Assembly: GCA_900169235.1 (NCBI GenBank)
Contig: FWCC01000204.1
Location: 148,928 to 212,927, forward strand
DNA from: Zarea fungicola
Lineage: Eukaryota; Ascomycota; Sordariomycetes; Hypocreales; Cordycipitaceae
Length of the DNA: 64,000 nt
Reading direction: 5' to 3'
Of the stretch, positions 10,867 to 23,312 are shown piece by piece. The notes under the pieces are model-generated. The model had not been told where the DNA came from. It did no database searches and saw only the letters and a list, made by a program, of their open reading frames with translations. Within the stretch, counting starts at the first letter, position 1. Each line of letters starts with the position of its first letter. A program made the position numbers and the translations under genes.

Positions 10867-13800
10867 ATGGCTGTTCCATCCACAGAGCAGAAAGAGCTGC
10901 AGCTCGTCGAAACCGTCGAGTTCAAAATCTTGGGCGTCGCAAATAAGGAGGAGAAGCTTCATGACTTGCTCCAGCGCTATCTCGCGCCTCTGATACTAAA
11001 GGCAGCAAGCGACCACGCCACAGTCCGCGGAAGGGTATGAGGCGACATCACACGTAATCGTACACATGCATCTTGTCTAACAAACCAAAAGGTCATTCAA
11101 ATACTAGCCCGTCTCAAGACTTTTATTCAACCGCCCCAGTATGTAAAAATCACTGCTCTTCTGCAAGCTCTGTTGCAGTTGCAGCCTGTCATGTCTTTTG
11201 CCACGTCGGACTCACCAGCCACAGAATCATATTGCCCGTCAAGGCGTTACTACAACAATACAAAACTACCGAATCCGTCGTCATTAAACAGCTAGACCTT
11301 TCCTTCATTTTGCACAGTCTTGATCGCATTGAGCCCGAGGGCCGACGCCATCTGCTCCCAATCGCACTCAAAGGCCTCGCTGCTGACCAGAATCAGCCAA
11401 GAGCGGCCACTGTACTCAACATCGTTCTCAGGTTGATACTTGATGTCCGGATCCCCCCGCGCGGCAGCAAAGATGATGAAGCATTCAGAGCAGCCATTGG
11501 CCTTGATGATCCTGTAGACGCCAAATATCTCGCCTACGCCCTCGGCATCTTTCTTCGACTCCGCGCCAGCTCCGGCCCTCAGTCTCTCAGCCAGTCCAAT
11601 CCTACCCTTTCCGCCTCCGAGCTTGCTTTGTTTCCTGGCGAAAACCCCGACACCCAGAAGCTTCTTGGTCGGATAGCTGAGCTCAAGATCAAGGTTGTCA
11701 CTCTGCTGGCAAGCGCCGCCTTTACCGATGAAGAAAAGTTCCTCCCCGCTCTTTATGCCGCCGCCAGCTTCGACAGCAGAGTTGCCTCTACCGGCGAGGA
11801 AATAATCAAGCGAACCTCTGTCTCCCTAGAGGACGAGTCACTGGTTGAGCGTCTCTTTGCTGCCCATGGCGTTTTACCTGCCTCCAACCGCACCAGAATT
11901 TTGGGTATGCTCACAAAGTCTGCCATTTCCACAACAATGACGGATAGTATTATTAAAATCGTCACCCTTGATTTCATGCCCCATCAAGATGAACCCTCTC
12001 TGCAGGCACTGCAGCCTTCAAGTGCCCTGGAGCGTACCAAGCTTCACAAGGCACTGTTTCAATACATATCCTGGGTGGCTCAGATAGGCCCCACGAAAAA
12101 GGGATTTACCATTGGACCGCAGCTGATACAAAAGATGCGCGAATACGTGGAAAGCCAAGGCTGGCCGCTGGCCGAGTCAAGCACCGCCGACGAAATAGCC
12201 CTTCGCTCGCGCGCCTATGAAACCATTGGGCTGCTGGCACGCAGTGCAGACATGCCAACACCTGACAAGCTCAATCTTGCCGCGTGGCTCTTCCGCTCTC
12301 TCTCGGAAGACTCTACCAACGATGCCGTTGTGAATATGGACGGCGCTCTGTCCAGTCTCACGGCCAATATTGATCCTAGTGTAACTTCTGGCGATTTGGC
12401 GTTCAGAACAATGCTCCTTACGTACATGTCGTTGTCGGACGAGCCGCCTGCCGTCCGTAGCACACGCCATGCCGTGGTCAAGTGGGCCAACCAGTGTCTA
12501 TCATTCTCCGACGTCTACGCTAGATGGATAGATATCCTCGCCATTGCTGGCCAATACAATGAGCGTAACGACGTCATCGAACAGGGCTACAAGGGCCTTG
12601 ACCCATGGACCTACCTGGCCCATAGCCAGACTGAGACTAAAATGCCCGACTGGAAGGAAATGGTCGCGACATATTTCGACTCTCTAATAGAGCCAGCACC
12701 CGTAGCAGGCAGTCAGTCCGTGAATGGGCAATCGCTGCTACCGGCCCGTCCAGTATTCCAAAACTTTCACGGGCCACGACTTCTTGCTTTCCCGGTCGCT
12801 CTACGGTATTGCAAAAACCTCTTGCTGCTCTCGGCACTTGAAGACTTTGCTGTCCAGCCGGACTGGATGCAGGCTCTCGCTGCCCAACTCAAAAACGACA
12901 TTAAAACGCAGAATCAGGTCCGCGCCTACCTACAAAAAGTCGAATCCAAGGACATTGTTTTCTATCTACAGACCTGCCTCGACGGTGCGTTTGTCCAGGA
13001 CTCGCCCATTGTGGAAGACTGCATTCGGAGCTTTGTGGACATTGCTTCGCTTGCCTCGGGTGAAACTATTGGTCAGCTCACAGGCCAGACAATGAACCTA
13101 CTGCCGTTGGTCAAGTCCAACAACAGAGAAATTAGGACTCTGGCTGCCAAGGCAGTCGGTATTCTTGCAGCCCATCCTGTCAATGGGGACGATGCTGTTT
13201 CCAACTTGGCCGTTACTCTCCATGGCTTCTTTGACAATGCGTCGCGCAAGGTTGGGCCAGATCTGAATGCTGCAGAGGGTGCCTTGCTCGCATTTGGACA
13301 TTTACTGTCCCGGTGTGTTTACTACAACCGTGGGGTACCCGAAACGACATATCCGCTAGCTTATTTAACAGACGAATCCACGCCAATTTCGTTATTTGAG
13401 GCTGCTTTGGACTCTTTTGCTCAGCTGTGGTCTGCGAAGCTGTCGGTACCGTCGTCTGATGGAGAGCATAGCTTGGATGCGACCATCAAGAGGCTTGTGG
13501 CCCAGGCCAAAAAGAGTAATGAGCGCGCTATTGCCGCCCTGGGACGCCTGGCATCTGCAATTAGCGATTTGCCTAAAGAAGGCGAAGGCGAAGGCGAAAG
13601 CGCCGAGGGACAATGCTGGGAGCAAGGTACCTTGGGCGCAATTCTAAAGGAGCTGTTTGCTCTCCATGAGATCAAGCAGGTCGAGATTCATTTCACCGTG
13701 GGAGAGGCCATCGCAGCCGCCATTGCAAGGTGGGACTCTGACCAGGTCAAGCTCGGCATGGATGTCGAGAGCCGAGGCAACGAGTTCCAGAGCAAGGCAC

Positions 13801-16490
13801 TTGGGCCAACCATTACAGCGGTCCTTGGTAAACTGTTTGCTGACTGCAAGGGAACGAAGCCATCGCTCCTCAAGGCGTCTGGCATTTGGCTGTTTTGTAT
13901 CGTGCAGTACTGCTCCCATATTGAAGAGGTACAGTCGCGTCTGCGAGAAACTCAAAACGCATTTATGCGCTTGTTGAATGCGCGCGATGAACTTGTCCAA
14001 GAAACTGCCTCGCGTGGTCTGTCTCTTGTATACGAGAGAGGCGATGCAGATCTAAAGGCTGCCCTGGTTAAGGATCTCGTGTCGGCGTTTACAGGGTCTA
14101 GCACGCAGCTCAAAGTGGAAGAAGACACGGAGCTGTTTGAACCGGGTGCTCTGCCAACCGGAGAAGGCAACTCCATCACCTCGTACAAGGACATTGTCAA
14201 CCTGGCCAACGAGGTGGGTGACCAGCGCCTTGTGTACAAGTTCATGTCTCTGGCTGCCAATGCGGCAACTTGGTCGACGCGATCGGCCTTTGGTCGCTTT
14301 GGCCTGAGCAACATTCTCTCAGAATCAGAAGTAGACCCTAAGCTGTATCCTAAGCTTTACAGATACCGGTTCGACCCCAACTCCAATGTGCAAAGATCCA
14401 TGGATGACATTTGGAAGTCGCTGGTCAAGGATTCGAATGGCACTATTGATGAGCACTTTGACGCAATCATGGAGGACCTGTTGAAGAGCATCCTCGGCCG
14501 CGAGTGGCGTATGCGAGAGGCGAGTTGCGCGGCCGTCGCCGAGCTTGTTCATGGGCGATCTTTTGCTCAGTATGACAAGTACTATCGAGACATCTGGGCA
14601 GCTGCGCTGAGGGTCCTGGATGATGTCAAGGGCAGCGTGCGCGAAGCTGCGCTTAAGCTATGCATGGGGCTCTCCAACGGCCTTGTGCGGCAGCTGGAAG
14701 AAAGCAACCATAGCACAGCGGCCAAGGCCATGATGAAGGAAGCCTTGCCGTTTTTGTTATCTGAAAAGGGTATTGAGAATTCGGTTCAGGACGTGCAAAT
14801 CTTTGCCACAATCACCGTCATGAAGATTTGCAAGCATGGCGGAGTATCGCTTCGACCATTCATCCCAGACATTGTCTCTCACATGCTGGGCCTACTGAGT
14901 ACCATTGAGCCGCAGCAAATCAACTACCACTACCAGCGCGCCGGTGAGGAGAGCCGTGATCAGATTGACAAGATTCGTTCCCAAATGGTGAACCAGTCGC
15001 CAATCTCCGAGGCGATTGAGAACTGCTTACGGTTTGTCGACGGTGAGGTCATGGTGCAACTGGCCCCGAAGCTCGAGGCTACGATCAAGACTGCCATTGG
15101 TATGCCTACGAAGATTGGTTGCAGTCGGGTGCTGACGACGCTGTTCACACGCCACACAACCGATATGAAGCCCCTTTCGGGTCGATTCTTGACAGTGCTC
15201 AAGAAACAAATGCTGGACAAGAATGACGAGGTCAGCCAGGCGTACGCGAGAGCGGCTGCGTACATTATGCGAGCAGTGGAGGATGCGGACAGGCTTCGGT
15301 TCTGCCAGGATCTTGTAGATTTATACTTTAACGGCGAGGACGAAAGCCGCCGCCAAAAGGTCTCGGATGTGGTAGTATCCCTTGCCAAGATCTCACCAGA
15401 CCATTTCTCCAGCCAGGAAGCCGACTTGCTGCCGTTTTCGTATCTTGGATCTCACGATACGGATGAGTACACAAGCAAGGTGTTCAAAGAGGTATGGGAC
15501 CAGCATGCGGGCAGCAGCCGGACGGTCATGCGATACGTGCCGGAGCTCGTGGCACTGGTGGAGCGGTGCCTGTCGACGACGCAGTGGGCGCTGAAGCATA
15601 CCGGTGCCTTTACCATTGCAGCCATGGTGTCTGATGTTGTTGGCGCGACTGAAGCGACTGGGGGGATTGGTGAACCGAACTGCAAGGCGCTCTGGCCGGC
15701 GTTTGACAAGGCGTTGGCGCTCAAGACGTTCCCGGGTAAGGAAAAGGTGCTCGAATCGTTCCCCAAGTTTGTTGAGAGCGGCCAGGTGTTTTGGCAAAAC
15801 AACGAGCAGGTGGCGGCGCAGATGAAAAAGGTGGCGATTCGGGAGGCGAAGCGTAACAATGACGAGTACCGGCCGCATGCTTTCCACAGTCTTTGGGAGT
15901 TTGCCAAGGCAAGAAGCGATCTCGATCTGTTGGGCGAGATTACCGACATTGTGACTCCGTACCTGGACGAGATTACGGATGGCGACAAGATGGAGATTGA
16001 TTCCAAGGAGGACAAGGGTCTGGACACGGCTCAGAATGGTCTCGAGGCGATTGCGAGAGGATACACGCGATCACCTACCAGGGATGTGGCAGCAGTGGCG
16101 GCCTCGGTGATGAAGACTTTGCAGCCGTATCTTGCGAGTGACAAGTTTGGTTCCATCAAGCGCGAAGTTTGGTACAAGTGCGTCGCCGACTTAATGACCG
16201 AGGCTGCAGAGACAAAGACGGTGGTAGAGGCGAGTGCTGCTAGCGCGGGTACCCTCATGGCATACCTGGATAGCATCGACCTGGACAAGGCAGAGACGGG
16301 AAACCATCCGCAGCGAGTGCAGCGCATCGAAGCTGTGACTGCGGCACTGAAAGCGCAGGCTGCGGGTGTTTTTGGCATGCCGGCCGAGGGCAAGGACAAT
16401 ATTCGAAAGGTGGTGAAGAGGGCGGTGGTGGAGGAGAGGGCGACGGATTTGCAAAAGTCGTGGAAGAAGATTTTGGAAGAGCTAAATTAG
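10867..16490 (+). CDS. ECM29: Proteasome adaptor/scaffold protein ECM29
   Basis: Three exons (10867-11034, 11092-11138, 11225-16490) give 1,826 residues, close to the usual ECM29 length of about 1,850. Family members are long HEAT-repeat solenoids that bind the 26S proteasome, tethering or checking the core-regulatory particle assembly. The N-terminal block (VETVEFKILGVANKEEKLHDLL) and LPVKALLQQYK, built across the second splice, are typical of the fungal family. The C-terminal half has repeated HEAT-like helix pairs and the conserved WRMREASCAAVAEL segment near residue 1,170. The first intron splices at phase 0, and the second (11139-11224) joins PP to QIILPVK. There are no other introns, as expected for such a long open frame. 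An upstream frame start at 11073 lies inside intron 1 and is not used. Confidence 0.93.
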
Positions 16491-16844
16491 CATGGCATGG
16501 CATGGCATATAGAGTGAAGCAATATATTTATAGAATCTCTCTTTTTATTTGGGTTTGACCATGAAATTGTCTCAAAGGACATGGTGACCTAGTGTTTACG
16601 GACGAAGAAGCTGAAGTGAGGCGGATAAGGCTGAGGCGGCAGTTGCATGGAGTTTGGCGCAGCCAGAGAAATGTCCGGCAACAGGCACCGGAAAGCCCGT
16701 AGTCAGGCCGGGCATTGGCGACAAAATATCTAAGGCTGACCAGATTCCTTCGCGCCCGATGCAACGGTACGCAGGGCTTGCGTAAAACTACACACACCGT
16801 TCAAGTGCGCTATCAGTACATATCACGCGCGATACAACAAAGAA
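16491..16844. other. Short intergenic region
   Basis: A CATGG(CATGG) run directly follows the ECM29 stop codon. The rest serves as 3' end and as promoter of the next gene; nothing else is seen. Confidence 0.5.
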
Positions 16845-18910
16845 ATGACTCAAATCGACCGGCGTGCTTGGAAGAATGCGACAACTCCGACAGCTCCTTT
16901 GAGCGCCGATGAGAAACGACGACGTGAGCAGGAACAGCAGCGTGTCCTGTTCCTGAATCGGCGTTCCGGACTCATGCAGCAGTGGGAACAAGAGCGGAAC
17001 TTGGCTGCGACCGAGGAACAACGACGTGAGTGGGAACGGGAGCTTGACGTAATCATGCAGCAATGGGAACAAAGCTGGAATATGCCTTGGACCGTCCAAC
17101 CTAGATACGGTCCAGCCGTGGCTGGTGTATACTGGGCAAAAATAAATGCAGAGCAGTTCCCCGCAGGCCAGGTCCTGAGCGTCGTCAACTTTGAGTTGTT
17201 GCCAGGCGTGGACGTGTCTGACACCTCGAGTGCGCCTGGGCAGCTCTGGGAAGCCTCACTACAATATATTGCCTCCATTCCTGGATGCACCGACCTCAAA
17301 TCCGCATCCCAAGACCAGGACGCGGTTGCTGTCATTCTATGGGAAAATTCTCCTTCCTGGAAGTCATTTCAACAGTCGACGGGTTTAACGAGAATGGCTC
17401 CGCTGCTCGCACATGAAATGGTGAATCGCTCTCTCATGCTACCTAGCGCTTTTGTTTTGGGTGCAAAGAAGTATTTACGGTGCTTGGAAACCACATTCGA
17501 AGGGGATCTCGACTCGGATGCTCGTTTCAGATTTGAGAAGCAGTTCTTGTCCATGATGAAACCCCATGGCGCGAAATATTCACTGCTCGTCACTGTGTGG
17601 TTCGAGCACAATGCCTCGGTATATATCAAGCAGGAACAAGACACTCGAGAGTGTACACATAGTACGCACATTGCACTTTTGGAGTTGGACGATAAAGGCG
17701 ACGACTGCACCGACTTGACGGAATTAGCTACAAGGCTGAGTCAAGCCAGTATCTTACCTGATACGAGAATAAAGTCTAGTCTCAGTGCTGCACTGACTTA
17801 TATGGATAACCCAGGACCACCAGCCATGATATCTAGTCCAACGTTTCCAGGGCAGTTTAGCACGCTGGCCGGCACTCTGCAGTTTCCAGCTAGTAGGCAT
17901 TTCTCGGATGAGGCGTCGAGCATTCAAGGCTTGGAATTGGAGAAACTGCCCGGCGTTGACTGCACTCCGTGCCGTCTTTTTCTTCTGTCGCAAGGGAATC
18001 TCTACCGTTTAACTTACCCACTGAGCTCATTTGGAATGCTTAGATACCTGGCCGGGCCTCCTTTGGAGCCGACCATGGTGGACGTGGCCTGGCTTACAAC
18101 GCGATCAACGCTGGACAGGGTCAAACGTAGAGTGAGCAAAATGCTCAATCACAGGGTCCGGCAGCTTGCCGGCTACATGGGCGGATTCTGGGTGTGCCAA
18201 TCTGACTCTGTACATGGCTTTGGTGTCTTTACAAGTATTTTGACAAGATGAACTTTGCCCGCAGACACGCGCACGCGAAAGGCTAATTTGAAAACCCAAC
18301 AGTTTGGCAAAACGAAGGTGCACGAGCGGCGTGTCTACGCGAATATCGAGAAATACTGGATCGATTTGTCGATGCCTCGTCGTACATGGACATGGCACCG
18401 GCTCACCAGTCTTTTCCTTGGGCACGAGCTGCTGCGAATGGGGAGCCGAATCGCTTCTTTTTTCGTGGCCCTGTGGTTGAGGTGGTCACTTTTATACTAC
18501 CCCGAGAAACCATGAGACGTAATTTATTCGAACGTGCCTTTGCGACGCTTAGAGAGTGAGTGCTACAACTTGAAGACCCGTATATATATATATATATAAT
18601 CTAGGAACTGACGCGATGTAGAATGGCTGCACCGACTATGCAATCGGGTTGTCCTCCGCGTGCATGTAGCATAGCAGACGCAGGAGGATGGGCGCCACAT
18701 GGAGCATGCAACGAGCCGAGTGAGGACGAAGAGGACAGGTTTAGTTGTTTCTTACTGTGGCATAGCGATGCGGCGCGAGTCCCGTGGTACAGAAATATGG
18801 GCAAACTAATGTGCTGCTATGATACCTATGGGCGTGGGCTTGACGAGCTCAAGATGTTTGCGCAACTTGGGGTTGAATCTCGACTAGTGGTTCCAAAGGA
18901 TACATTCTAG
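16845..18910 (+). CDS. Hypothetical protein of repeated dimeric alpha/beta-barrel-like (ABM/EthD-like) modules
   Basis: Three exons (16845-18234, 18303-18555, 18622-18910) close in frame to 643 residues. Intron 1 is GTATTT..CAG (68 bp) and intron 2 is GTGAGT..TAG (66 bp, holding a (TA)n run). The N-terminus (about 22-75) is Arg/Glu/Gln-rich and likely coiled-coil, with an internal duplication MQQWEQ..(REWERE)..MQQWEQ. After that, several blocks share a beta-strand, helix, beta-strand pattern ending in phrases such as VAVILWENSPSWKSF, GFGVFTIWQNEGARAACL and VVEVVTFILPRE. That pattern resembles the ferredoxin-like barrels of antibiotic-monooxygenase or EthD proteins. I know no function; enzymes of this fold often act on aromatic metabolites, but no catalytic residue can be assigned. 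Without the two introns the gene would look truncated at 468 residues. Confidence 0.75.
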
Positions 18911-20033
18911 ACCCAAGCATTGGTCACTCTGGAAAGTCGGAATGATAATAGGAAGCGTGTCGTTGGTGAAGAGGCTCTACATGTAGCCTTGGCGCATCTG
19001 TCTGTGGGCAACTCATTTGTCAAAAAGTAATGGCGGCTATTTGTGGCTCGACACAAGTCAGGGGCTTTTTCAGTTCAAGCTTGGTTATTACTGCCAATAG
19101 CATAATGATATTGTACGCTTAGATAATTGATTACACTCTTGCTCTACTTTTGATGGGCTTCCAAGTAAGTATTGTTACAAACAATTTCAGTCTAGGGTAG
19201 CAACTCCGATCTTGGCGGGGAAAGGCAGAGGCAAGGGGGGCAGTTGCGTCATGGCGCCGTGCCTGGAGCTGGAGGCTGGAGGCTGCAGGCTGCAGATGCA
19301 GATGCAGAGGCACAAGCCCAGGGCATGTACAGGGCACGCACAGGCACGCACAGGCACGCACAGGGCAAAGGGCACTAGAAGCAGCACAAGGTACAGAGGC
19401 AGAGGGTACCTGGCCTGGCCTGGCCTGACAGCTGCCCGCTGCCCGCTAGCCAGCCATGAGGGGCAACAGCCGCGTCAATCGGAGCAGGCTTACGGGAGTC
19501 CATACCATGTCCATGATGCGAATCCCGCCATTTGCCTCTGCCGAATTGCAAATACACCGTCATCTGTAAAAACCCGCACTCTCGATTCTCTTGATTCTCC
19601 GCCTAGTGTGTTTGGGCTGCTTGTTTCTCGCAAGACGGCTTGTACTGGAACTTTCCGCCCCACGACCCATGAGGGACTGACTGACCTGCCCGCACTGGAA
19701 CCAGACTTGCGCCTTCGCCACACCCACATACATTGTACGCTTTTTCATCTTGCATTGCACGCGCCATCTGAACGACATAGTACGACGTCTGGAGTGCCTG
19801 CAGCGAACTGAGAGTCGATCTTTTTTTTTTACGAATATTTCAACGCGTTAATCTTACGAGAGAGTCATCCTGTGAGCTCCCCGCTCTCGGCACAGAGGTA
19901 GATCTCACTGCATCGGCTTCCGCCCCCAACAAACAACCAAACGACGGTCAAACGACGGTCAAACGACGGGTGTGCGCATAGCCAAAGCGCAGGGGGACAG
20001 ACAGCAACAAAACAAACTGCCAAGGACCTCACC
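18911..20033. other. Intergenic with several short tandem repeats
   Basis: No gene seen. Simple tandem repeats cluster at 19,265-19,370 (GGAGGCT, GCAGAT and GCACGCACAG units), 19,409-19,450 (CCTGG and CTGCCCG units) and 19,936-19,968 (about three AACGACGGTC units). This is the promoter side of the UBX gene. Confidence 0.55.
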
Positions 20034-21728
20034 ATGGACGAGGAGAATATTTTAAATTTTGCCGCCATCACGGGCTCCAGCCCCGACATTGCCCGGGGCT
20101 TTCTCCAAATTGCCGGCGGTGACATGGAGCGAGCCGTCGCCCTCTTCTACGAGAACCCAGACCTGGTGTCGGGCATTGGTGCTGGCCTTTCTGGCGGCGC
20201 CGGCAGCTCCTCGGCAGCAACAGCCTCAACAGCAGCAGGGGCGGCAGCAGCGGCATCATCATCATCAGCCAGACCATCACGCACCCGACAAAACCTGGGC
20301 CGAGAGGACTCGAGCGGCGTCATCCACATCCCCAGCGACGACGACGACGACGACGATGTAGACATGGACGACAACTATGCGGATAGCGGGGCCGACGAGG
20401 CAGACGACGACCACGAGGCGGCGATCCAGGCAGCCAATACAGCCCAGGAGCTAGAGGACGCTGCCATGGCCAAGAGGCTACAAGAGCAGCTGTACCAAGA
20501 CGGCGGAGCGGGGGGAGCTGACGCAGACGTTCGGGCGCCCATTGAACGGACGACAGAGACGCTCGTCGGTGCAGAAGGCGGCTGGGGCCCGGACGATGAG
20601 GCGGCCATCCTAGAGAGCCTTCGACGGCGCCGCCCTGCACCCAGACGTGGCGGCGGAGGACCGTTTAGCCAGCGCATATGGGGTGATGGCACCGCTCCGC
20701 CGGCCTCGACAGCGGCCAACGGCACACACGCGCGGCGGCTCGAGGACCTCTTCCGGCCGCCCTACGAGCTGATGATGCGCATGTCGTGGGACGAGGCCCG
20801 GACGCTCGGCAAGGCGGACGCCAAGTGGATTCTCGTCAACCTCCAGGACCAGACGGATTTCAACTGCCAGGCCCTGAACCGGGACATTTGGAAGGACCAG
20901 GCGGTCAAGGACATTGTGTCGGAGAATTTCATATTCCTGCAGTACGACAAGGACTATGCCGACGCCGAGGCGTACCTCACCTTTTACTTTCCCAACCGGA
21001 CGCACGAGAACCCAGACAACTTCCCGCACGTCTCCATCATTGACCCGCGCACGGGCGAGCAGGTTAAAGTGTGGAGCGGGCGGCCGTTTCCCAGCGCGGC
21101 GGATTTCCACGCGCAGCTGGCCGAGTTTTTGGATCGGTACAGCCTGGCGGCCAACAGCAAGAACCCCGTGGCGAAGCCTAGCGGGCCGAAGCCGGCGGCG
21201 GTGGTGGACGTGGACCGGATGACGGAGGAGGAGATGCTGGAGATGGCGCTCAAGAACAGCCTCACGGGGGCGGCGGCAGGCACCAGCAGCGGATCCGGGT
21301 CGAGGTCGACGCCGAATGTCCATGATCCCGACGCCTACACCAAGGAGGGTACGGCCGGTACGGATTCAGGGCGGGACGAAGATGGCGAAGAAGAAGAAGA
21401 AGAGGAGGGCGATTCAGCATCCGCAGGGGCGTGGGCGCAGATTTCGTCGACGAATCCGCACAGCGAGCCGGCGAATGATCCGGCGACGACGACGAGGATT
21501 CAGTTTCGGCATGCCAATGGGCGTGTCATTCGGCGATTCCAGACGTCGGATGCGGTACGGCGGCTGTTTGAGTGGCTCAAGGCGGAGCCGTTTGAGGGCA
21601 AGGAGGGGGTGGTGTTTGAGCTGAAGAAGATGCCGCAGGGGCAGGATCTGATGGACAGTCTGGATGCGACGATTGAGGAGGCGGGGTTGAAGCAAGGGAC
21701 GGTTATGATTGAGTTTATTGAAGATTGA
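20034..21728 (+). CDS. UBX5: UBA-UAS-UBX domain protein, p97/Cdc48 cofactor (Ubx5 type)
   Basis: Single exon, 564 residues. Order of parts: an N-terminal UBA-like domain (1-45, ending AVALFYENPDL), a Ser/Ala linker, an acidic run of Asp around 102-115, a UIM-like helix around 125-155, a UAS thioredoxin-like domain (about 235-375, with WILVNLQDQTDFNCQ and FIFLQYDKD), a second UIM-like helix (TEEEMLEMALKNSL), an acidic Glu run, and a C-terminal UBX domain (about 485-564). Ubx5 and its human relative UBXN7 link Cdc48/p97 to ubiquitinated clients and to cullin ligases. In the UBX the usual Phe-Pro-Arg loop reads MPQGQD, so Cdc48 binding by that loop may differ. The start is the first ATG, followed by the expected DEENILNF-type motif. 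Confidence 0.9.
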   Translation: MDEENILNFAAITGSSPDIARGFLQIAGGDMERAVALFYENPDLVSGIGAGLSGGAGSSSAATASTAAGAAAAASSSSARPSRTRQNLGREDSSGVIHIPSDDDDDDDVDMDDNYADSGADEADDDHEAAIQAANTAQELEDAAMAKRLQEQLYQDGGAGGADADVRAPIERTTETLVGAEGGWGPDDEAAILESLRRRRPAPRRGGGGPFSQRIWGDGTAPPASTAANGTHARRLEDLFRPPYELMMRMSWDEARTLGKADAKWILVNLQDQTDFNCQALNRDIWKDQAVKDIVSENFIFLQYDKDYADAEAYLTFYFPNRTHENPDNFPHVSIIDPRTGEQVKVWSGRPFPSAADFHAQLAEFLDRYSLAANSKNPVAKPSGPKPAAVVDVDRMTEEEMLEMALKNSLTGAAAGTSSGSGSRSTPNVHDPDAYTKEGTAGTDSGRDEDGEEEEEEEGDSASAGAWAQISSTNPHSEPANDPATTTRIQFRHANGRVIRRFQTSDAVRRLFEWLKAEPFEGKEGVVFELKKMPQGQDLMDSLDATIEEAGLKQGTVMIEFIED

Positions 21729-23312
21729 GCAAGACGAGCAAGACGAGCTTTAGACTTTTTTTTTCTTTCTACTTTGGAAGCTGATTTATCAGCATCATGG
21801 CTGTTTACCCTTGATTCTCATGACTATATATATTCTTTGCACAAGGCAGGATTTAGACTGTGCTTGGACGTTGGGGATAATCAGGAGAACTGCTCATTCG
21901 ATTGCTCCCTGTTCCCTCATGACGCGAGATATTTTCTCTCATCCTTTTCTCTTGCTACTCGTAAAATATATCCCAAAATGACAACAAGATGGGTATCGAA
22001 TGGGACCGTGTTGTATACGAGGCGTTTTACTGGGTCTTTGCTGCCTCTTATTAACGACAGAGACATGTGCCAATGCAGATCCATAGCTGGTGGATGATTA
22101 GAGACACAAGGGAGAGATGAGATGAGATGTGCTAGGATGTGATGGAAATGCTGACGAAATTGCCATTTTCCCCCGCGTACATGCACCCGTGTAGTAGTCC
22201 TTGATGTTTGGTATTGCAGCTGAAGAACCTGTGGCAGTCTGTGGCTTGTGGCTTGAATCCTTAAACGAGGCTTCCGCTAGTTTGCTGGCGGTTGGTGGCT
22301 TGATGAATATGATTGGGTTTCGGCGTTTCTTCCAACGGCAAGGCTAGACAAATTTGGACTCGATGAGTGGTTGTCATTATCCAGAATTTTGAAAATTTCT
22401 CATTGATTTATTATTACGCCTTGTAAACAAATGAAAGGGAGCAAGACCCAGCACATTGATTCAACAGTAAACTGTACCGGCAGCTGTGGCGCAGTCTGTG
22501 CCACGGGATTTCAGTTAGTGTACCTGCCGACGCGGGTACCATGCGACACGCTGTACCTCTTCACAACACTCCAGTTGTCCAGTACTTATTAGGCGGTACT
22601 ATCAGACATCACCCCGCTAACCGGACCCAGCGGCAGTGAGCCCACCTCCACCACCTCCATCAGGCCGCCATAGCCCCCAGCTGCCCCAGCAAGGCCCAGG
22701 TCCAGGTACTCTCCCCTGGTAGGTACCTGAACCGCCTGCCCACCAAAACACAAACCCCACCCCGCCTGCCTGCCTGCCAACAGCTGGTCCTCTGTTTGAT
22801 TGTATTGTTGCATCATGGGTGCCTCCCTCGCTTCTTCCTCTCTTCTCTCTTCCTCTCTTCCCTTGTCCCTTGTTTGCATACCGGCATATCTGCATCGTCT
22901 CGTCCTCTCTCTTCTTGGCACAATTGTGCTGCGTGAGATTTTCCTTCTTCTTCTTCTTTCCCGTTCGTTCCCCCGGCCGGCACGACCTGCATTTGTGGAT
23001 CGACTTGGATCTCTTTGGGCGTTTCTTTTTTTCTCCCCCGTGTGTTTTCATTTGGGTTTGGGTTTGGGTTTCAGACCGCTCACTCGCTCGCCTGTTCTTG
23101 GCCCAATTCTTTGTTTCGCCCGCCCTGCATGTTTTGCCCGAGCCAGACTTGCATAATCCGTTGACCTCCGTTGGCGGCCGCATTTGCTTTGATAAACAAG
23201 TTGCACGACTCTGGACTGCAGTCTGCACACGGGCAACTCGAGATAATCGGCTTGGGAATACATTCGACTACAACTACTCGGTGGCAGCTTGTGAGCCCGG
23301 CCGATATACACC
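21729..23312. other. Intergenic; pyrimidine-rich leader of the kinase gene
   Basis: No gene supported. From about 22,810 to 23,110 the plus strand is strongly CT-rich (TTCTTCCTCTCTTCTC-like). This is typical of fungal promoters and 5' leaders of well-expressed genes and fits the kinase gene starting at 23,313. A TTTGGG triple repeat occurs at 23,051-23,070. Confidence 0.5.

Noticed and set aside
23051..23070. TTTGGG repeats as a possible internal telomere
   Set aside because: Only three units, and fungal telomeres are TTAGGG; this is part of a T-rich promoter tract.
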